A DNA stretch of 64,000 bases from Telluria beijingensis. GTDB lineage: Bacteria; Pseudomonadota; Gammaproteobacteria; Burkholderiales; Burkholderiaceae_D. The translations under genes and the position numbers were made by a program. Location of the stretch: assembly GCF_030770395.1 (NCBI RefSeq), contig NZ_CP132480.1:3007387-3071386 (forward strand), written 5' to 3'. The notes under the pieces are model-generated. The model had not been told where the DNA came from. It made no database searches and saw only the letters and a list, made by a program, of their open reading frames with translations. Each line of letters opens with the position of its first letter. The first letter of the stretch is position 1. Of the stretch, positions 8,380-17,693 are shown piece after piece.

Positions 8380-9666
8380 ATGCAAGCACGCAGTTCGACA
8401 CAACAGTATTTGACGGGCATCCTGTCCTGGCTCTACCGGGCCTTCGACGCGGTGGCGACCTGGGTTACCCAGCTCTCGTGGTGGAAGTTCCTCCTGTTCG
8501 CCTGCCTGACCCTGACCGCCGCCGCCATCCTGCAAGAGGAACTGTTCAACGGCCCCGCCCAGGAAGAGATCGCCCGCGCCGAGCGCGAAGCCGGCCGCCG
8601 CAGCGAAGCGAGCATCCTGATCGACGAGAGCGGCATCCGCTTCAACCCGCGCAACCGTCCGCGCAGCGAGCCGGCCGAACCTCCGGCCACCCCGGCGACT
8701 CCCGCCGACCCGGCCCATCCCGATGCGTCCGACGCGCCGCGTCCGCCCATGCCGCCCAATCCGCCAGCCATCGGCGGCAGCGGCGTCAATATCCACCCGG
8801 GCGACGATTCGGTCCACATCGAACTGCCGCCGCAGATCGGCGAAGAATTGTCGAACGCCATTGAGGCGGCGGTCGAGGATGCCGCCGAACAGAAGGTGTC
8901 GCGCTACCACAAGCAGGCCTCGACCTGGTTCATGAACTTCGTGCTGCTGCTCCTGCTCGCCCTGTTCGGCACCAAGGCCCTGGTCGGCGGCAAGAAGCGC
9001 GCCGATGCCGAGGCCCAGGTCGCCAATGCGGCCGCCGAGCGCGAAGCCATGCAGCGCCAGCTGTCCGAGACCAGGATGCAGATGATGCAGGCCCAGGTCG
9101 AACCGCACTTTTTATTCAATACCTTGGCGTCGGTCGAGCACCTGATCCGGGTCGATCCGCCGCGCGCCTCGGCCATGCAGCGCAGCCTGATCCAGTACCT
9201 GCGCGCGGTGCTGCCGCAGATGCGCGACAACGCCGTCTTGACCGGACTGGGGCGCGAAGTGGACATGGTCAGCGCCTACCTGGCCCTGCTCAAGATGCGC
9301 ATGGAAGAGCGCCTGACGGTCGACCTGCAGATCCCCGACGGCCTGCGCAGCGCGGCCTTCCCGCCCATGATGCTGCAGTCGATGGTCGAGAACGCCATCA
9401 AGCACGGCCTGGAATGCAAGCCCGAAGGCGGCACCCTCAGGATCGTGGCCGAGGTGGCCGACAGCAAGCTGCGCGTGACCGTGACCGACGACGGCGTGGG
9501 CTTCGGCGTGGTGCCGAGCGACGGCACCGGCCTGGGCCTGCAGACCATCCGCGACCGCCTCAAGCTGCTGCACGGCGACGCCGGGCGCCTGCACATCGGC
9601 GCCAACAGCCCGAGCGGCGTGATCGCGACGATCGAGGTGCCCTACCAGTTGTCGAAGCAGGCGTAG
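8380..9666 (+). CDS. LytS/AlgZ-type sensor histidine kinase
   Basis: This 428-aa inner-membrane sensor has a membrane segment near residues 30-48, a periplasmic region of about 130 residues, and a second membrane segment near 185-205. A short coiled coil, a His_kinase domain with E-P-H-F-L-F-N-T (phospho-acceptor candidate His243) and an HATPase domain (MVENAIKHG, DDGVGFG, GTGLGLQ) follow. The periplasmic part is a Pro/Ala-rich low-complexity stretch rather than a known sensor domain. Its partner regulator begins 78 bases downstream. The start is the first ATG before the membrane segment; no strong ribosome site is visible. Confidence 0.92.
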   Translation: MQARSSTQQYLTGILSWLYRAFDAVATWVTQLSWWKFLLFACLTLTAAAILQEELFNGPAQEEIARAEREAGRRSEASILIDESGIRFNPRNRPRSEPAEPPATPATPADPAHPDASDAPRPPMPPNPPAIGGSGVNIHPGDDSVHIELPPQIGEELSNAIEAAVEDAAEQKVSRYHKQASTWFMNFVLLLLLALFGTKALVGGKKRADAEAQVANAAAEREAMQRQLSETRMQMMQAQVEPHFLFNTLASVEHLIRVDPPRASAMQRSLIQYLRAVLPQMRDNAVLTGLGREVDMVSAYLALLKMRMEERLTVDLQIPDGLRSAAFPPMMLQSMVENAIKHGLECKPEGGTLRIVAEVADSKLRVTVTDDGVGFGVVPSDGTGLGLQTIRDRLKLLHGDAGRLHIGANSPSGVIATIEVPYQLSKQA

Positions 9667-9743
9667 AGGCCACCGCCCGGCTTGCCTGGAACCGCTGTTT
9701 CATTGAATAATCAACACATAATAAACCTGTAAAGAGACCCACC

Positions 9744-10511
9744 ATGCCTACCGCGATTATTGCCGACGACGAAAGACTGATGCGCGAACAGCTGCGCATG
9801 CGCCTGCAGGAGGCCTGGCCCGAGCTGCAGATCGTCGGCGAAGCGAAGAATGGCGAAGAAGCCGTGCAACTGGTCGGCGAGCTGAATCCCGACCTGACCT
9901 TCCTCGATATCCGCATGCCGGGCAAGACCGGCATGGAAGCGGCGCGCGAGATCGGCGAGCGCAGCCAGATCGTGTTCGTCACCGCCTACGACCAGTACGC
10001 GGTCGAAGCCTTCGAGCGCGGGGCGATCGACTACGTGCTCAAGCCGACCGAGCCGGACCGCCTCAAGGTCACGGTCGACCGCCTCAAGGAGCGCCTGGAA
10101 AAGCCGCAGGTGGCGGGCAGCGTCAACGACAGCGTCTCGGCGATGCTGAGCCAGCTGGCCGAAAAGATCGCCGCGCCCAAGCAAAAGCACCTGCAATGGA
10201 TCCAGGCCAGCATCGGCCAGGACCTGCGCATGATCCCGGTCGAGGAAATCCTGTTCTTCCGCTCCGACGAGAAATACACGGCGGTGCAGACGGCCGCTTT
10301 CGAGGCCCTGATCCGCAAGCCGGTGCGCGACCTGGCCGAGGAGCTCGATCCATCGCTGTTCTGGCAGATCCACCGCGCGACCCTGGTCAATGTGAATGCG
10401 ATCGAGGGCGTGACGCGCGATATCCGCGGGCGTCACCTGGTGCTGGTCAAGGGGCGGCCCGAGAAGCTCGAGGTGAGCCGCAGTTTCTTGCACCTGTTCA
10501 AGCAGATGTAA
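9744..10511 (+). CDS. LytTR response regulator (AlgR/LytR type)
   Basis: This is a 255-aa DNA-binding response regulator. The receiver domain (1-120) has acidic residues in IIADDE, the phospho-acceptor Asp55 in FLDIRMPG, a switch Thr in VTAYD and Lys in LKPTEP. A linker leads to a LytTR domain (about 145-255) with EEILFFRSDEKYTAV and the closing FWQIHRATLVNV/RGRHLVLVKG blocks. It follows the LytS-type kinase on the same strand, and the pair should form one two-component system. Target genes are not evident, but LytTR proteins bind direct repeats in promoters. A TAAAGAG element precedes the ATG. Confidence 0.93.
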   Translation: MPTAIIADDERLMREQLRMRLQEAWPELQIVGEAKNGEEAVQLVGELNPDLTFLDIRMPGKTGMEAAREIGERSQIVFVTAYDQYAVEAFERGAIDYVLKPTEPDRLKVTVDRLKERLEKPQVAGSVNDSVSAMLSQLAEKIAAPKQKHLQWIQASIGQDLRMIPVEEILFFRSDEKYTAVQTAAFEALIRKPVRDLAEELDPSLFWQIHRATLVNVNAIEGVTRDIRGRHLVLVKGRPEKLEVSRSFLHLFKQM

Positions 10512-10543
10512 GGTCGGCCGCGCCCATTTGCTTAGCCTGAAAG

Positions 10544-10647
10544 CGTCGTTCCCGCGAAGGCGGGAACCCAAGTTTCTTGCGCAGCCACATACATCGAACG
10601 TAGCGACAGCGCATGCAACTTGGGTTCCCGCCTACGCGGGAATGACG
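10544..10647. repeat. REP-like inverted repeat doublet
   Basis: Two 31-bp arms (10544-10574 and 10617-10647) are inverted copies with two mismatches and belong to the same family as 7056-7160 (CGTC[A/G]TTCCCGCG core). The 42-base spacer is unrelated to that of the first copy. It lies between the LytTR gene and the next kinase gene, which run in the same direction. Confidence 0.85.
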
Positions 10648-10768
10648 TTTTGAGGCCGGCTATACAGGATGCCCTACCTTGTCACCCCTCAACACCCCCT
10701 CCCCCTCGCGCGCGTAATGTAGAGGACCCGGTCCGCACCCGCGGCCATCTTCTCCATAGATATCCCGC

Positions 10769-11947
10769 ATGAGACCTCAGCGCAACGCACGCCGGCGTCG
10801 TACCGGTCCGGCCGTGCTGGTGGCCGGCATCCTGGGCGGCTACTGCGCAGTCAATATGGCCGCCGCCCTGCGCCGGGCCCGCCATCCGCAGCGCGGCGCA
10901 CGCAGCGTCGACGGCCGGCGCATCGTCCACAGCGCCAGCGACGCCATCCTGTCGGTCGACGAGGACGCCACCATCCTGCTGGCCAATCCGGCCGCAGCCC
11001 AGATGTTCAATGCCGGCGTGAACGCCATGCAGGGCGCCCGGCTGGCGCGCTTCATCCAGCCGCCCACGCCCGACGCCCATACCCCGCTCGACTTCTTTCC
11101 GGCCGGCGGCGGCCGCGCGGGCCGGCGCGCCACCGACTACGCCGTCACCGGCATCCGCGCCGGCGGCCAGCTGTTTCCCGTCGAGGGGTCGATCTCGAGC
11201 GTCGAGCACGACGGCCGCACCATCTTCACCGTCATCCTGCGCGACGTGTCCGAACGCCACCTGGTGCAGCAAAAGCTGGCGCGCTCGCACGACCAGCTGC
11301 GCCAGCTGTCCTCGGCCCTGCAGAGCATCCGCGAAGAAGAACGCACCCATATCGCGCGCGAGCTGCACGACGACCTCGGCCAACTGCTCGCTTCGCTGCG
11401 CATGGACCTGACCCTGCTGGCCCGGGTCGACCACCTGCCCGACGCCAGCGTGCGCCTGCTGGCCGGCATGGAGACCAATCTTCTCACCGCCATCGCCTCG
11501 CTGCGCCGCATCGCCACCAACCTGCGCCCGCGCGCCCTCGACGAAGGCGGCCTGTATTTCGCGCTGCAGGGCTTGCGCGACGAATTCGTCGAGCGCCACG
11601 GCATCGCCTGCACCCTGCTCGCCGACGAAGCCGAACTGCGCCTCGACGATGCCGCCAGCACGGCCGTGTTCCGCATCGTGCAAGAGGCGCTGACCAATAT
11701 TGCGCGCCATGCGGGCGCCAGCAATGTCTTGCTCAACCTGTACCGCACCGATGGCGAGCTGCTGGTGACGATCCAGGACAATGGCCGCGGCATCCGCGCC
11801 GAAGACATGGAAAAGGCCCAGTCGCTGGGCCTGGTCGGCATGCGCGAGCGGGTCTGGGCCATGCAGGGCGACATCACGATCGGCAGCGACGAGGCGCCCG
11901 GCACCCGCATCGACATCGTGCTGCCGCTGGCCGGCCACGCCGTCTGA
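10769..11947 (+). CDS. Orphan PAS sensor histidine kinase (NarX/DegS type)
   Basis: This is a 392-aa kinase with one N-terminal hydrophobic segment (about 13-32), a PAS domain (about 50-175), a coiled coil, a HisKA_3 dimerisation domain with E-R-T-H-I-A-R-E-L-H-D-D-L-G-Q (His200) and a C-terminal HATPase domain (QEALTN, DNGRGI, GLVGMRER). This class pairs with NarL/FixJ (LuxR-HTH) regulators, and none is adjacent, so it is an orphan here. The N-terminus is Arg-rich (MRPQRNARRRR). No clear ribosome site is seen before this ATG, so the start is tentative. Confidence 0.88.
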   Translation: MRPQRNARRRRTGPAVLVAGILGGYCAVNMAAALRRARHPQRGARSVDGRRIVHSASDAILSVDEDATILLANPAAAQMFNAGVNAMQGARLARFIQPPTPDAHTPLDFFPAGGGRAGRRATDYAVTGIRAGGQLFPVEGSISSVEHDGRTIFTVILRDVSERHLVQQKLARSHDQLRQLSSALQSIREEERTHIARELHDDLGQLLASLRMDLTLLARVDHLPDASVRLLAGMETNLLTAIASLRRIATNLRPRALDEGGLYFALQGLRDEFVERHGIACTLLADEAELRLDDAASTAVFRIVQEALTNIARHAGASNVLLNLYRTDGELLVTIQDNGRGIRAEDMEKAQSLGLVGMRERVWAMQGDITIGSDEAPGTRIDIVLPLAGHAV

Positions 11948-12110
11948 TATCGTTCACGGGGCATCAAAGTAAAGAATATTATTCGGGCTATTGCGTAAAA
12001 ACAACATAGTCAGGATGTCATGAACTCGACATATTGGCTCGATAAGATCGCTGTCGATCTGAGTTGACTTGCTAACTCAACATCTTGTCGAAACCAAACT
12101 GGAGATCTTC

Positions 12111-13139
12111 ATGAAGTATAAGTTCCTGGCCGCCGCTGTGCTGTCGTCCCTGCCACTGTTCGCCCACGCCCAGACCAACGTCCAGATCTACGGTGTGATG
12201 GACGCCGCCATCGCGATCGAGGACACCGATGCACCGGGTGAAGACCGTCGTACCACCATCAGCTCGGGCAACCAGTCGAGCAGCCGTCTCGGCTTCCGCG
12301 GTACCGAAGATCTCGGCAATGGCCTGAAAGCCATGTTCAACATCGAAGCTGGCGTGTCGCTCGACACCGGCGCTACCGATACCCAGACCTTCGGCCGCCG
12401 CGCCGTGGTCGGCCTGCAAGGCAACTTCGGTACCCTGACCGTCGGCCGCGAATACTCGCCGATCGCCGCCGTCGCCGCCGCCACCGACATCAACGGCCAG
12501 GGCCTGTACGGCTCGAACCTGTCGGCATTCGGCACCAACCGCCTGACCCGTCGCCTGTCGAACTCGGTCAACTACAAATCGAACTCGCTGTCGGGCTTCG
12601 TCGTCAACGCCGCCTACTCGACCGGTGAAAAAACCGTCGACCCATCGGGCGACCTGATCGGCGCATCGCTGGAATACAAGAACGGCGGCCTGTACCTGGG
12701 CGCCGGCTACCACGCCATCGAACGCCTGAACGAAGGCGACGACAAGGAAATGGCGTTCGGCGCAGGCTACAACTTCGGCGCCTTCGAGATCAAGGGTAAC
12801 TACCTGAAAGCCGAGCTGGAAGGCACCGGCACCGCGGTCAACCCGGAGTACACCAACGCCAACATCGGCGCGTCGTACACCGTGGGTGCGAACAAGTTCT
12901 TCCTGAACTTCCAGCAGCAAAAGCAGGACAACACCGATGCCAAGGGCAACACCGTGTCGGTGTCGTACACCTACTCGATGTCGAAGCGCACCAACATCTA
13001 CACGACCTACGCCCAACTGCGCAACAACGGCCGCGGCGTGTTCGGCATCAACGCCTCGTCGAACAACGTGACCCCGCCAGCCACTGCGCTGGGCGCCGAT
13101 CCATCGGTGTTCACCGTCGGCCTGCGTCACTCGTTCTGA
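12111..13139 (+). CDS. Gram-negative trimeric porin
   Basis: This 342-aa outer membrane general porin is of the betaproteobacterial type. A signal peptide (MKYKFLAAAV... cleaved after AHA) leads to QTNVQIYGVMDAAI, the typical first strand, then SSRLGFRGTEDLGNG and alternating beta strands, ending in the terminal Phe (VGLRHSF) needed for BAM recognition. A GGAG ribosome site is 6 bases before the ATG at 12111, which decides the start. Codon use is strongly biased, consistent with high expression. The 160-base upstream region is AT-rich and holds its promoter, though I cannot place it firmly. A terminator follows. Confidence 0.95.
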   Translation: MKYKFLAAAVLSSLPLFAHAQTNVQIYGVMDAAIAIEDTDAPGEDRRTTISSGNQSSSRLGFRGTEDLGNGLKAMFNIEAGVSLDTGATDTQTFGRRAVVGLQGNFGTLTVGREYSPIAAVAAATDINGQGLYGSNLSAFGTNRLTRRLSNSVNYKSNSLSGFVVNAAYSTGEKTVDPSGDLIGASLEYKNGGLYLGAGYHAIERLNEGDDKEMAFGAGYNFGAFEIKGNYLKAELEGTGTAVNPEYTNANIGASYTVGANKFFLNFQQQKQDNTDAKGNTVSVSYTYSMSKRTNIYTTYAQLRNNGRGVFGINASSNNVTPPATALGADPSVFTVGLRHSF

Positions 13140-13215
13140 TCACGCAGCAGCGCGCAGGTCGCCGCCGGCGGCCTGCGACGGTGCGATCCGCTTCCCGCGT
13201 CCGCGGGAGCACCTG

Positions 13216-13239
13216 ACGCCGGCTACGCTGGCGTTTTTT
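13216..13239 (+). terminator. Terminator of the porin gene
   Basis: An 8-bp stem ACGCCGGC/GCTGGCGT (one G-T pair) with a 3-base loop is followed by six T. Confidence 0.75.
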
Positions 13240-13277
13240 CATGGCGCGGAGGTAGTCAAGCCACCCAGCCAAAGTAT

Positions 13278-13307
13278 TTGTGACCGCTCAAAGATCCGCC
13301 ATATACA
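13278..13307 (+). promoter_or_regulatory. Candidate sigma-70 promoter of the toxin-antitoxin operon
   Basis: A TTGTGA -35 (13278-13283) and TATACA -10 (13302-13307) are separated by 18 bases, about 50 bases upstream of the antitoxin ATG. The predicted start point falls just before the repeats at 13319-13354. Confidence 0.5.
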
Positions 13308-13318
13308 GTCTGGCAGGG

Positions 13319-13354
13319 GTCTCACTTGGCCTAGACTAGAGTCTCACTGGAGAC
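13319..13354 (+). promoter_or_regulatory. Candidate autoregulatory operator of the Xre/RES operon
   Basis: GTCTCACTTGG (13319) recurs as GTCTCACTGG (13341), 22 bases apart, about two helical turns. The second copy is part of two overlapping inverted repeats, AGACT-AG-AGTCT (13333-13344) and GTCTC-ACTG-GAGAC (13341-13354). Antitoxins of this class usually repress their own promoter; the assignment here is inference. Confidence 0.45.
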
Positions 13355-13358
13355 AATC

Positions 13359-13895
13359 ATGGCCAGCCTGAAAAAACCCAAGACAGCGACCGGCACCTCC
13401 CCTGCCGTAACGCCCGGCGCCCACACCTATCCAGCAAGCTCCCCTGCCGGTGCACATGGCCGCCATGTCGCCGAGGTGAGCAGCGCATACCTTGCCGATC
13501 CGCAGACCCGGATCGACATCATCCGGCAAGGCATTCCCGCTGCCCGCATCGGCGACCTCGCGGCGCGCATGGGGATCAGCAAGGAAAACCTGCTGGCGAT
13601 CCTCGGCATGTCGCGCGCCACAATCAGCCGCAAGGAGAAAAACGCCGCCCTCTTGTCCAAGGACGAGTCCGAGCGCGTGCTGGGCATCGAGATGCTGATC
13701 GGCACGGTGCAAGCCATGGTCGAACAGTCGGGCGATCCGGCCGGTTTCGATGCGGCGCGCTGGCTTGCGGGTTGGCTCGCCAATCCGGTGCCGGCGCTCG
13801 CGGGCGCCACCCCCGCCAGTTATATGGACACGTTCGAAGGCCAGAAGTTGCTGGCGAATCTGCTCGCGATGAGCCAGAGCGGAGTCTATGCGTGA
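13359..13895 (+). CDS. Xre/MbcA/ParS-type antitoxin (DUF2384)
   Basis: This is the 178-aa antitoxin of a type II toxin-antitoxin pair. After a Pro/Ala-rich disordered N-terminus (1-35) comes an HTH region (IPAARIGDLAARMGISKENLL...GMSRATISRK, about 58-95), then the DUF2384 C-terminal domain (GIEMLIGTVQAMVEQSGDP...ARWLAGWLANPVPALAG...DTFEGQKLLANLLA). The family binds and neutralises RES-domain toxins and represses the operon. The stop overlaps the toxin start by 4 bases (GTGA), so translation is coupled. Confidence 0.92.
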   Translation: MASLKKPKTATGTSPAVTPGAHTYPASSPAGAHGRHVAEVSSAYLADPQTRIDIIRQGIPAARIGDLAARMGISKENLLAILGMSRATISRKEKNAALLSKDESERVLGIEMLIGTVQAMVEQSGDPAGFDAARWLAGWLANPVPALAGATPASYMDTFEGQKLLANLLAMSQSGVYA

Positions 13896-14365
13896 GCGTC
13901 GCGGCCTGGCGGATCGCGGTCGAAACGCCCGATTACCCGGCGCACGACTTGCTGGGGCTCGGCGCCAAGGCTACCGGCGGACGCTGGAATAGCCAGGGCG
14001 TGCCAGTCGTCTACTGCGCCAGCACGATCGCCCTGGCGACGCTCGAAACGATGCATTACTTCATGCGCGACAGCCTGCCATTCAACCGCTACCTGGTCCG
14101 GATCGATATCCCCGATGCCGTCTGGGACGAGCGCCAGGTACTCGATCCGGCGCCGGCCGGCTCGGATGCGATTCCTTTCGGACTCACGTCGATCGCTGCC
14201 GGCGACGCCTGGATCGCATCGCTGGAAAGCGCGCTGCTGCTGGTCCCTTCCGTGATCGTGCCCGACGAATACAATGTGCTGATCCATCCGGCGCACGGCG
14301 GCAGCGCCGCGATCGCCGCCACCACGCTCAGGCGCTGGCTCTACGATCCGCGGTTCTTTTCCTGA
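13892..14365 (+). CDS. RES-domain toxin
   Basis: This 157-aa RES-family toxin begins at the GTG overlapping the antitoxin stop; a GGAG site lies 8 bases upstream. Relatives (MbcT, ParT) attack NAD+ or modify Prs. The conserved polar residues are present: Arg31 in GGRWN, Tyr41 in VVYCAS and Glu52 in LATLETM; the late Ser block (IASLESALLLVPSVIVP...NVLIHP) is also intact. Length is normal, so the toxin looks functional. Whether the target is NAD+ cannot be told from sequence. Confidence 0.92.
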   Translation: MSVAAWRIAVETPDYPAHDLLGLGAKATGGRWNSQGVPVVYCASTIALATLETMHYFMRDSLPFNRYLVRIDIPDAVWDERQVLDPAPAGSDAIPFGLTSIAAGDAWIASLESALLLVPSVIVPDEYNVLIHPAHGGSAAIAATTLRRWLYDPRFFS

Positions 14366-14444
14366 GAGCCGCGCGAGCCTGACCAGCCTGTCTTTCGACG
14401 TAATATCTTGAAAGACACATCATATATAAAAAATATAGAGGCAA

Positions 14445-15607
14445 ATGGAACTCCGACATTTACGGTATTTCCTGGTCGTGGCCGAGGAAGGCCATTTCAC
14501 GCGCGCCGCCGAGCGCCTCGGCATGCAGCAACCGCCCCTCAGCAGCAGATCCGGGCGCTCGAGCGGGAACTCGGATTCGCGCTGTTCCGGCGCCATCCGA
14601 AAGGCGCGGCGCTGACGGCGGGAGGCCAGGTCTTCGTGGAAGAAGCGAGGGCGATCCTGGCACGGCTCGACACTGCGGTGGAGCGCGCCGGGCGGATCAG
14701 CCAGGGCGTCGAAGGTGTCCTGTCGATCGGTTTCACCAGTTCGGCCGCGGCCCACCAGGCCATTCCGGCGCTGACCCGGACCTATCGCGAACAGTGGCCG
14801 CAGGTCGTGCTCGACTTCCGCGAGCGCAATGCGGCCGAGCTCACCGACGAGGTAGCGCAGGGCAAGCTCGATATCGCCTTCCTGCGCCGGCCCGCCAGCC
14901 GGCCGGATGGCTTGACCTTCCATACCCTGCTCGAAGAAGATCTGCTGCTGGTGCTACCCGCCGGGCATGCGGCGATCCCGGCCCACGCCGCGGGCACGCT
15001 GCCGAAGGTGCCGCTGCTGGCGCTGCGCGACGAACCGTTCATCCTGGTGCGGCGCAGCGGCGCACCAGGCATGTATGGCAACCTGATCGAGGCCTGCGTC
15101 CAGGCCGGCTTCGTGCCGCACGTCGCGATCGAGGTCGAGCGCATGCTGACCAATATCAGCCTGGTCGCGGCCGGCGCCGGCGTGTCGGCGGTGCCGGCAT
15201 CGATGCAGGGCTTCCATGCGCGGCGCGTGGTCTATTGCGCGATCCAGGACGCCCCACCCACCCTCTCCGCGCCGCTGACCATGGTGTGGCGCGACGACGG
15301 CCAGCGTCCGCCGGTCGGCCATATGGTGGCGCTGGCCAGGCGCATGTCGATGCGGTCCGCCTGGGCGGCCTATGCATGGAGGGCCTGGATCGGAACTCTG
15401 GTCCGGGTCGGATGTCCGATACTACGTAAGCCAGTAAGACGCAGCACGATCAATAGCTTTCTCCCTCCGCGAAAACCAAGCGGACGGAGCAGGGTCGTCA
15501 GGACAACGACAACCGTCCACGCTACCGCCTTGTCGGCGTCGCCGATTTGCGCCGCGCCAGCTCCCGATCGAGCGCATTGGCGAAATTCTGGCGATCCGCC
15601 TGGCTGA
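14445..15607 (+). pseudogene. LysR-family regulator with a frameshift in the HTH domain
   Basis: Translation from the ATG at 14445 ([19 protein letters not shown]) is a good LysR HTH until PPLS at 14543. There one base is missing: the expected S-Q-Q-I-R block is found only by moving to the frame that starts at 14543. From there a normal effector-binding domain continues ([12 protein letters not shown]...RRPASRPDGL...VSAVPASM). The lesion lies in a CAGCAGCAG run. The C-terminus runs on for about 80 residues past the usual end and overlaps the convergent yaiI gene, so a second lesion is possible. Upstream is a short AT-rich stretch. It could be a true pseudogene or a sequencing error. Confidence 0.8.
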
Positions 15608-16001
15608 AGGCCGCCGGCCCGCCGGTGTCGACGCCGCTGCCGCGCAACTCTTCCATGAAGGCGCGCATCGTCAGCTGCTGGGCGATGGTGTCCCTGGTGT
15701 ACCACTCGCCGCGCGGGTTGAGCGGCAGGCCGCCCTTGTCCAGCACCAGCGCCGCCAGCGGGATGTCCCCGGTGACGACGATGTCGCCGGCGTTTACGCG
15801 CGCCACGATCTCGGCGTCGGCCGCATCCGCCCCGGCCGGCACCTGCAGCGCGCGGATGAAGCGCGAGCCCGGCACCCGGATCAACTGGTTCGCCACCAGC
15901 GTGACGTGCAGTTGCAGGCGCTCGGCCACCCGGAACAGGATGTCCTTGACCACGCCGGGACAGGCATCGGCATCGACCCAGATGTGCAGGTCCTGAGGCA
16001 T
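15522..16001 (-). CDS. yaiI: YaiI/YqxD family protein (DUF188)
   Basis: This 159-aa small cytoplasmic protein of the UPF0178 family has an N-terminal IWVDADACP motif (PIN-like acidic site) and the [12 protein letters not shown] block. Function is unproven; a nuclease-like fold has been suggested for the family. The ATG at 16001 overlaps the TGA of the upstream methyltransferase by one base (TGATG), so the two are translationally coupled and this start is favoured over one nine codons earlier. Confidence 0.9.
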   Translation of the reverse strand: MPQDLHIWVDADACPGVVKDILFRVAERLQLHVTLVANQLIRVPGSRFIRALQVPAGADAADAEIVARVNAGDIVVTGDIPLAALVLDKGGLPLNPRGEWYTRDTIAQQLTMRAFMEELRGSGVDTGGPAAFSQADRQNFANALDRELARRKSATPTRR

Positions 16002-16669
16002 CACTTCAGGCGGCAAGTCAGCACCCAATAAAACTCCCAGCGTGCAATCTTGATCTCGCGGCCGACTTTGTCCAGGCGCTTGCGCAGGGAGCTGTCGGTC
16101 GGGTAGTTCTTGACCAGCTCGTGGCGAATGCCTTCGGCATCGATCTTGAACTCATGCGTATTGCCCTGCAGGTCGGTGCGTGCGATCGTGGCGCTTTCGC
16201 CCTCCACATAGGCGTCATCGAAGATCACCAGCAGCACGTCCTTGCCCAGGCGCTTCTTGAGCGACTGAAGCAGGGCGTCACCTTGCTCACGCGTCAGGCG
16301 CGACCAAAGGCCGGCCATGAACACGGCACTGAAGCCGTCGCCACTGCTGTCCAGATCGTCGGGGAGGTCGAGTGCATCGATCTGGCGATACTCGACGTTC
16401 TGAAGGTCATCCCCATGCATGCGCGCCACGTCGAACATGTTGACGCTAATGTCGGTCGCCAGGACATATTCGGCGGTCTCGGCCAGCACTTCGCTCCAGG
16501 CACCGGTACCACAACCCAACTCGAGCACGCGATGTCCCGCGAGCAGCGTGGATATTTGTTCGTGGGCCTCTTGCAGGTCTTCCTGCTGCTCCTCCGAGTA
16601 GTCATCCCTGAGGGTATCGTACCAACCTGCCACACTGTCGTAATAAGCAATGATCGGGTTCTTGTCCAT
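16001..16669 (-). CDS. Class I SAM-dependent methyltransferase
   Basis: This is a 222-aa methyltransferase. Motif I is [12 protein letters not shown], followed by the acidic LATDIS block and the [13 protein letters not shown] post-motif. The [11 protein letters not shown]-terminus is common in small-molecule or tellurite-type methyltransferases. The substrate is unknown. I use the ATG at 16669; the frame can be extended 11 codons to a TTG, but that would run into the cysB stop. It is coupled to yaiI by a one-base overlap. Confidence 0.85.
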   Translation of the reverse strand: MDKNPIIAYYDSVAGWYDTLRDDYSEEQQEDLQEAHEQISTLLAGHRVLELGCGTGAWSEVLAETAEYVLATDISVNMFDVARMHGDDLQNVEYRQIDALDLPDDLDSSGDGFSAVFMAGLWSRLTREQGDALLQSLKKRLGKDVLLVIFDDAYVEGESATIARTDLQGNTHEFKIDAEGIRHELVKNYPTDSSLRKRLDKVGREIKIARWEFYWVLTCRLK

Positions 16670-16698
16670 CTGTGTATCCAGTAAAAGTTCGTCGTACT

Positions 16699-17637
16699 TC
16701 AAAGTTCGTAGTTTTCCCCACCGCGCATCGCCGACTCGACCATCTTGCGGGTCAGCGTCGGCGTCAGCAGTTCGATGAAGGTATAGATATAGCTGCGCAG
16801 GTAGGCGCCCTGCTTGATCGCCACGCGCGAGGTGTTCATGCCGAACAGGTGGCCGACCGGCAGCGCGCGCAGGTTGCGGTCGCGCTCCGCATCGAAAGCC
16901 ATGCCGGCGATGATGCCGATGCCCATGCCCAGCTCGACATAGGTCTTGATCACGTCGGCGTCGATCGCTTCCAGCAGCACGTCCGGCTTCAGGTTGCGCA
17001 GGCCGAAGGCGTGGTCGATCTTGCTGCGGCCGGCGAAGGCGGCATCATACGTGATCACGGGGTAAGTAGCGATCTCTTCCAGCGAGATCGCGCGCGACTT
17101 GAACAGCGGGTGGTCGGGCGGGGCCACCACCACGTGTTCCCACTGGTAAGCCGGCAAGGTGATCAGGCCGTCCACGGCGGTGATCGACTCGGTGGCGATC
17201 GCCAGGTCGGCCTGGTCGTTCTTGACCATGTCGGCGATCTGCTTCGGATTGCCCTGCAGTAGCGACAGGCGCACCTTCGGATACTTCTGCATGAAGCCCT
17301 GCACCACCTTCGGCAGCATGTAGCGGGCCTGGGTGTGGGTGGTGGCGATGGTGAAGCTGCCGCTGTCGTGGGCCGCGTATTCCTTGCCGATGCGTTTCAG
17401 GCTGTCGATTTCCTGCATGATCAGCTCGACCGATTGCAGCACCAGCCGCCCCGGCTCGGTCAGGCCGCGGATGCGCTTGCCATGTCGGGTGAAGATGTCG
17501 ACGCCCAGCTCTTCTTCGAGCTCGATGATGGCCTTCGAGACCCCGGGCTGCGACGTGAACAATGCCTTGGCGGCATCGGTCAGATTGTAGTTCTGGCGCA
17601 CGGCTTCGCGCACGAAGCGTAGTTGGTGGAGATTCAT
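16699..17637 (-). CDS. cysB: CysB, LysR-type activator of sulfur assimilation
   Basis: This is a 312-aa regulator. The N-terminal winged HTH (MNLHQLRFVREAVRQNYNLT, then TSQPGVSKAI) is characteristic of CysB/Cbl, and the effector domain has the T-T-H-T-Q-A-R-Y block and EHVVVAPPDHPL. In enterobacteria it activates cys genes with O-acetylserine or N-acetylserine as inducer and sulfate or thiosulfate as antagonists. It is divergent from the cys operon across a 195-base region with matching operator candidates. That context and the family match make the assignment strong. Confidence 0.95.
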   Translation of the reverse strand: MNLHQLRFVREAVRQNYNLTDAAKALFTSQPGVSKAIIELEEELGVDIFTRHGKRIRGLTEPGRLVLQSVELIMQEIDSLKRIGKEYAAHDSGSFTIATTHTQARYMLPKVVQGFMQKYPKVRLSLLQGNPKQIADMVKNDQADLAIATESITAVDGLITLPAYQWEHVVVAPPDHPLFKSRAISLEEIATYPVITYDAAFAGRSKIDHAFGLRNLKPDVLLEAIDADVIKTYVELGMGIGIIAGMAFDAERDRNLRALPVGHLFGMNTSRVAIKQGAYLRSYIYTFIELLTPTLTRKMVESAMRGGENYEL

Positions 17638-17693
17638 TTGATAATTATTGTTGTGAAAGTGGCATCAATCTGCTTGCGAACGACATTCTAAGA

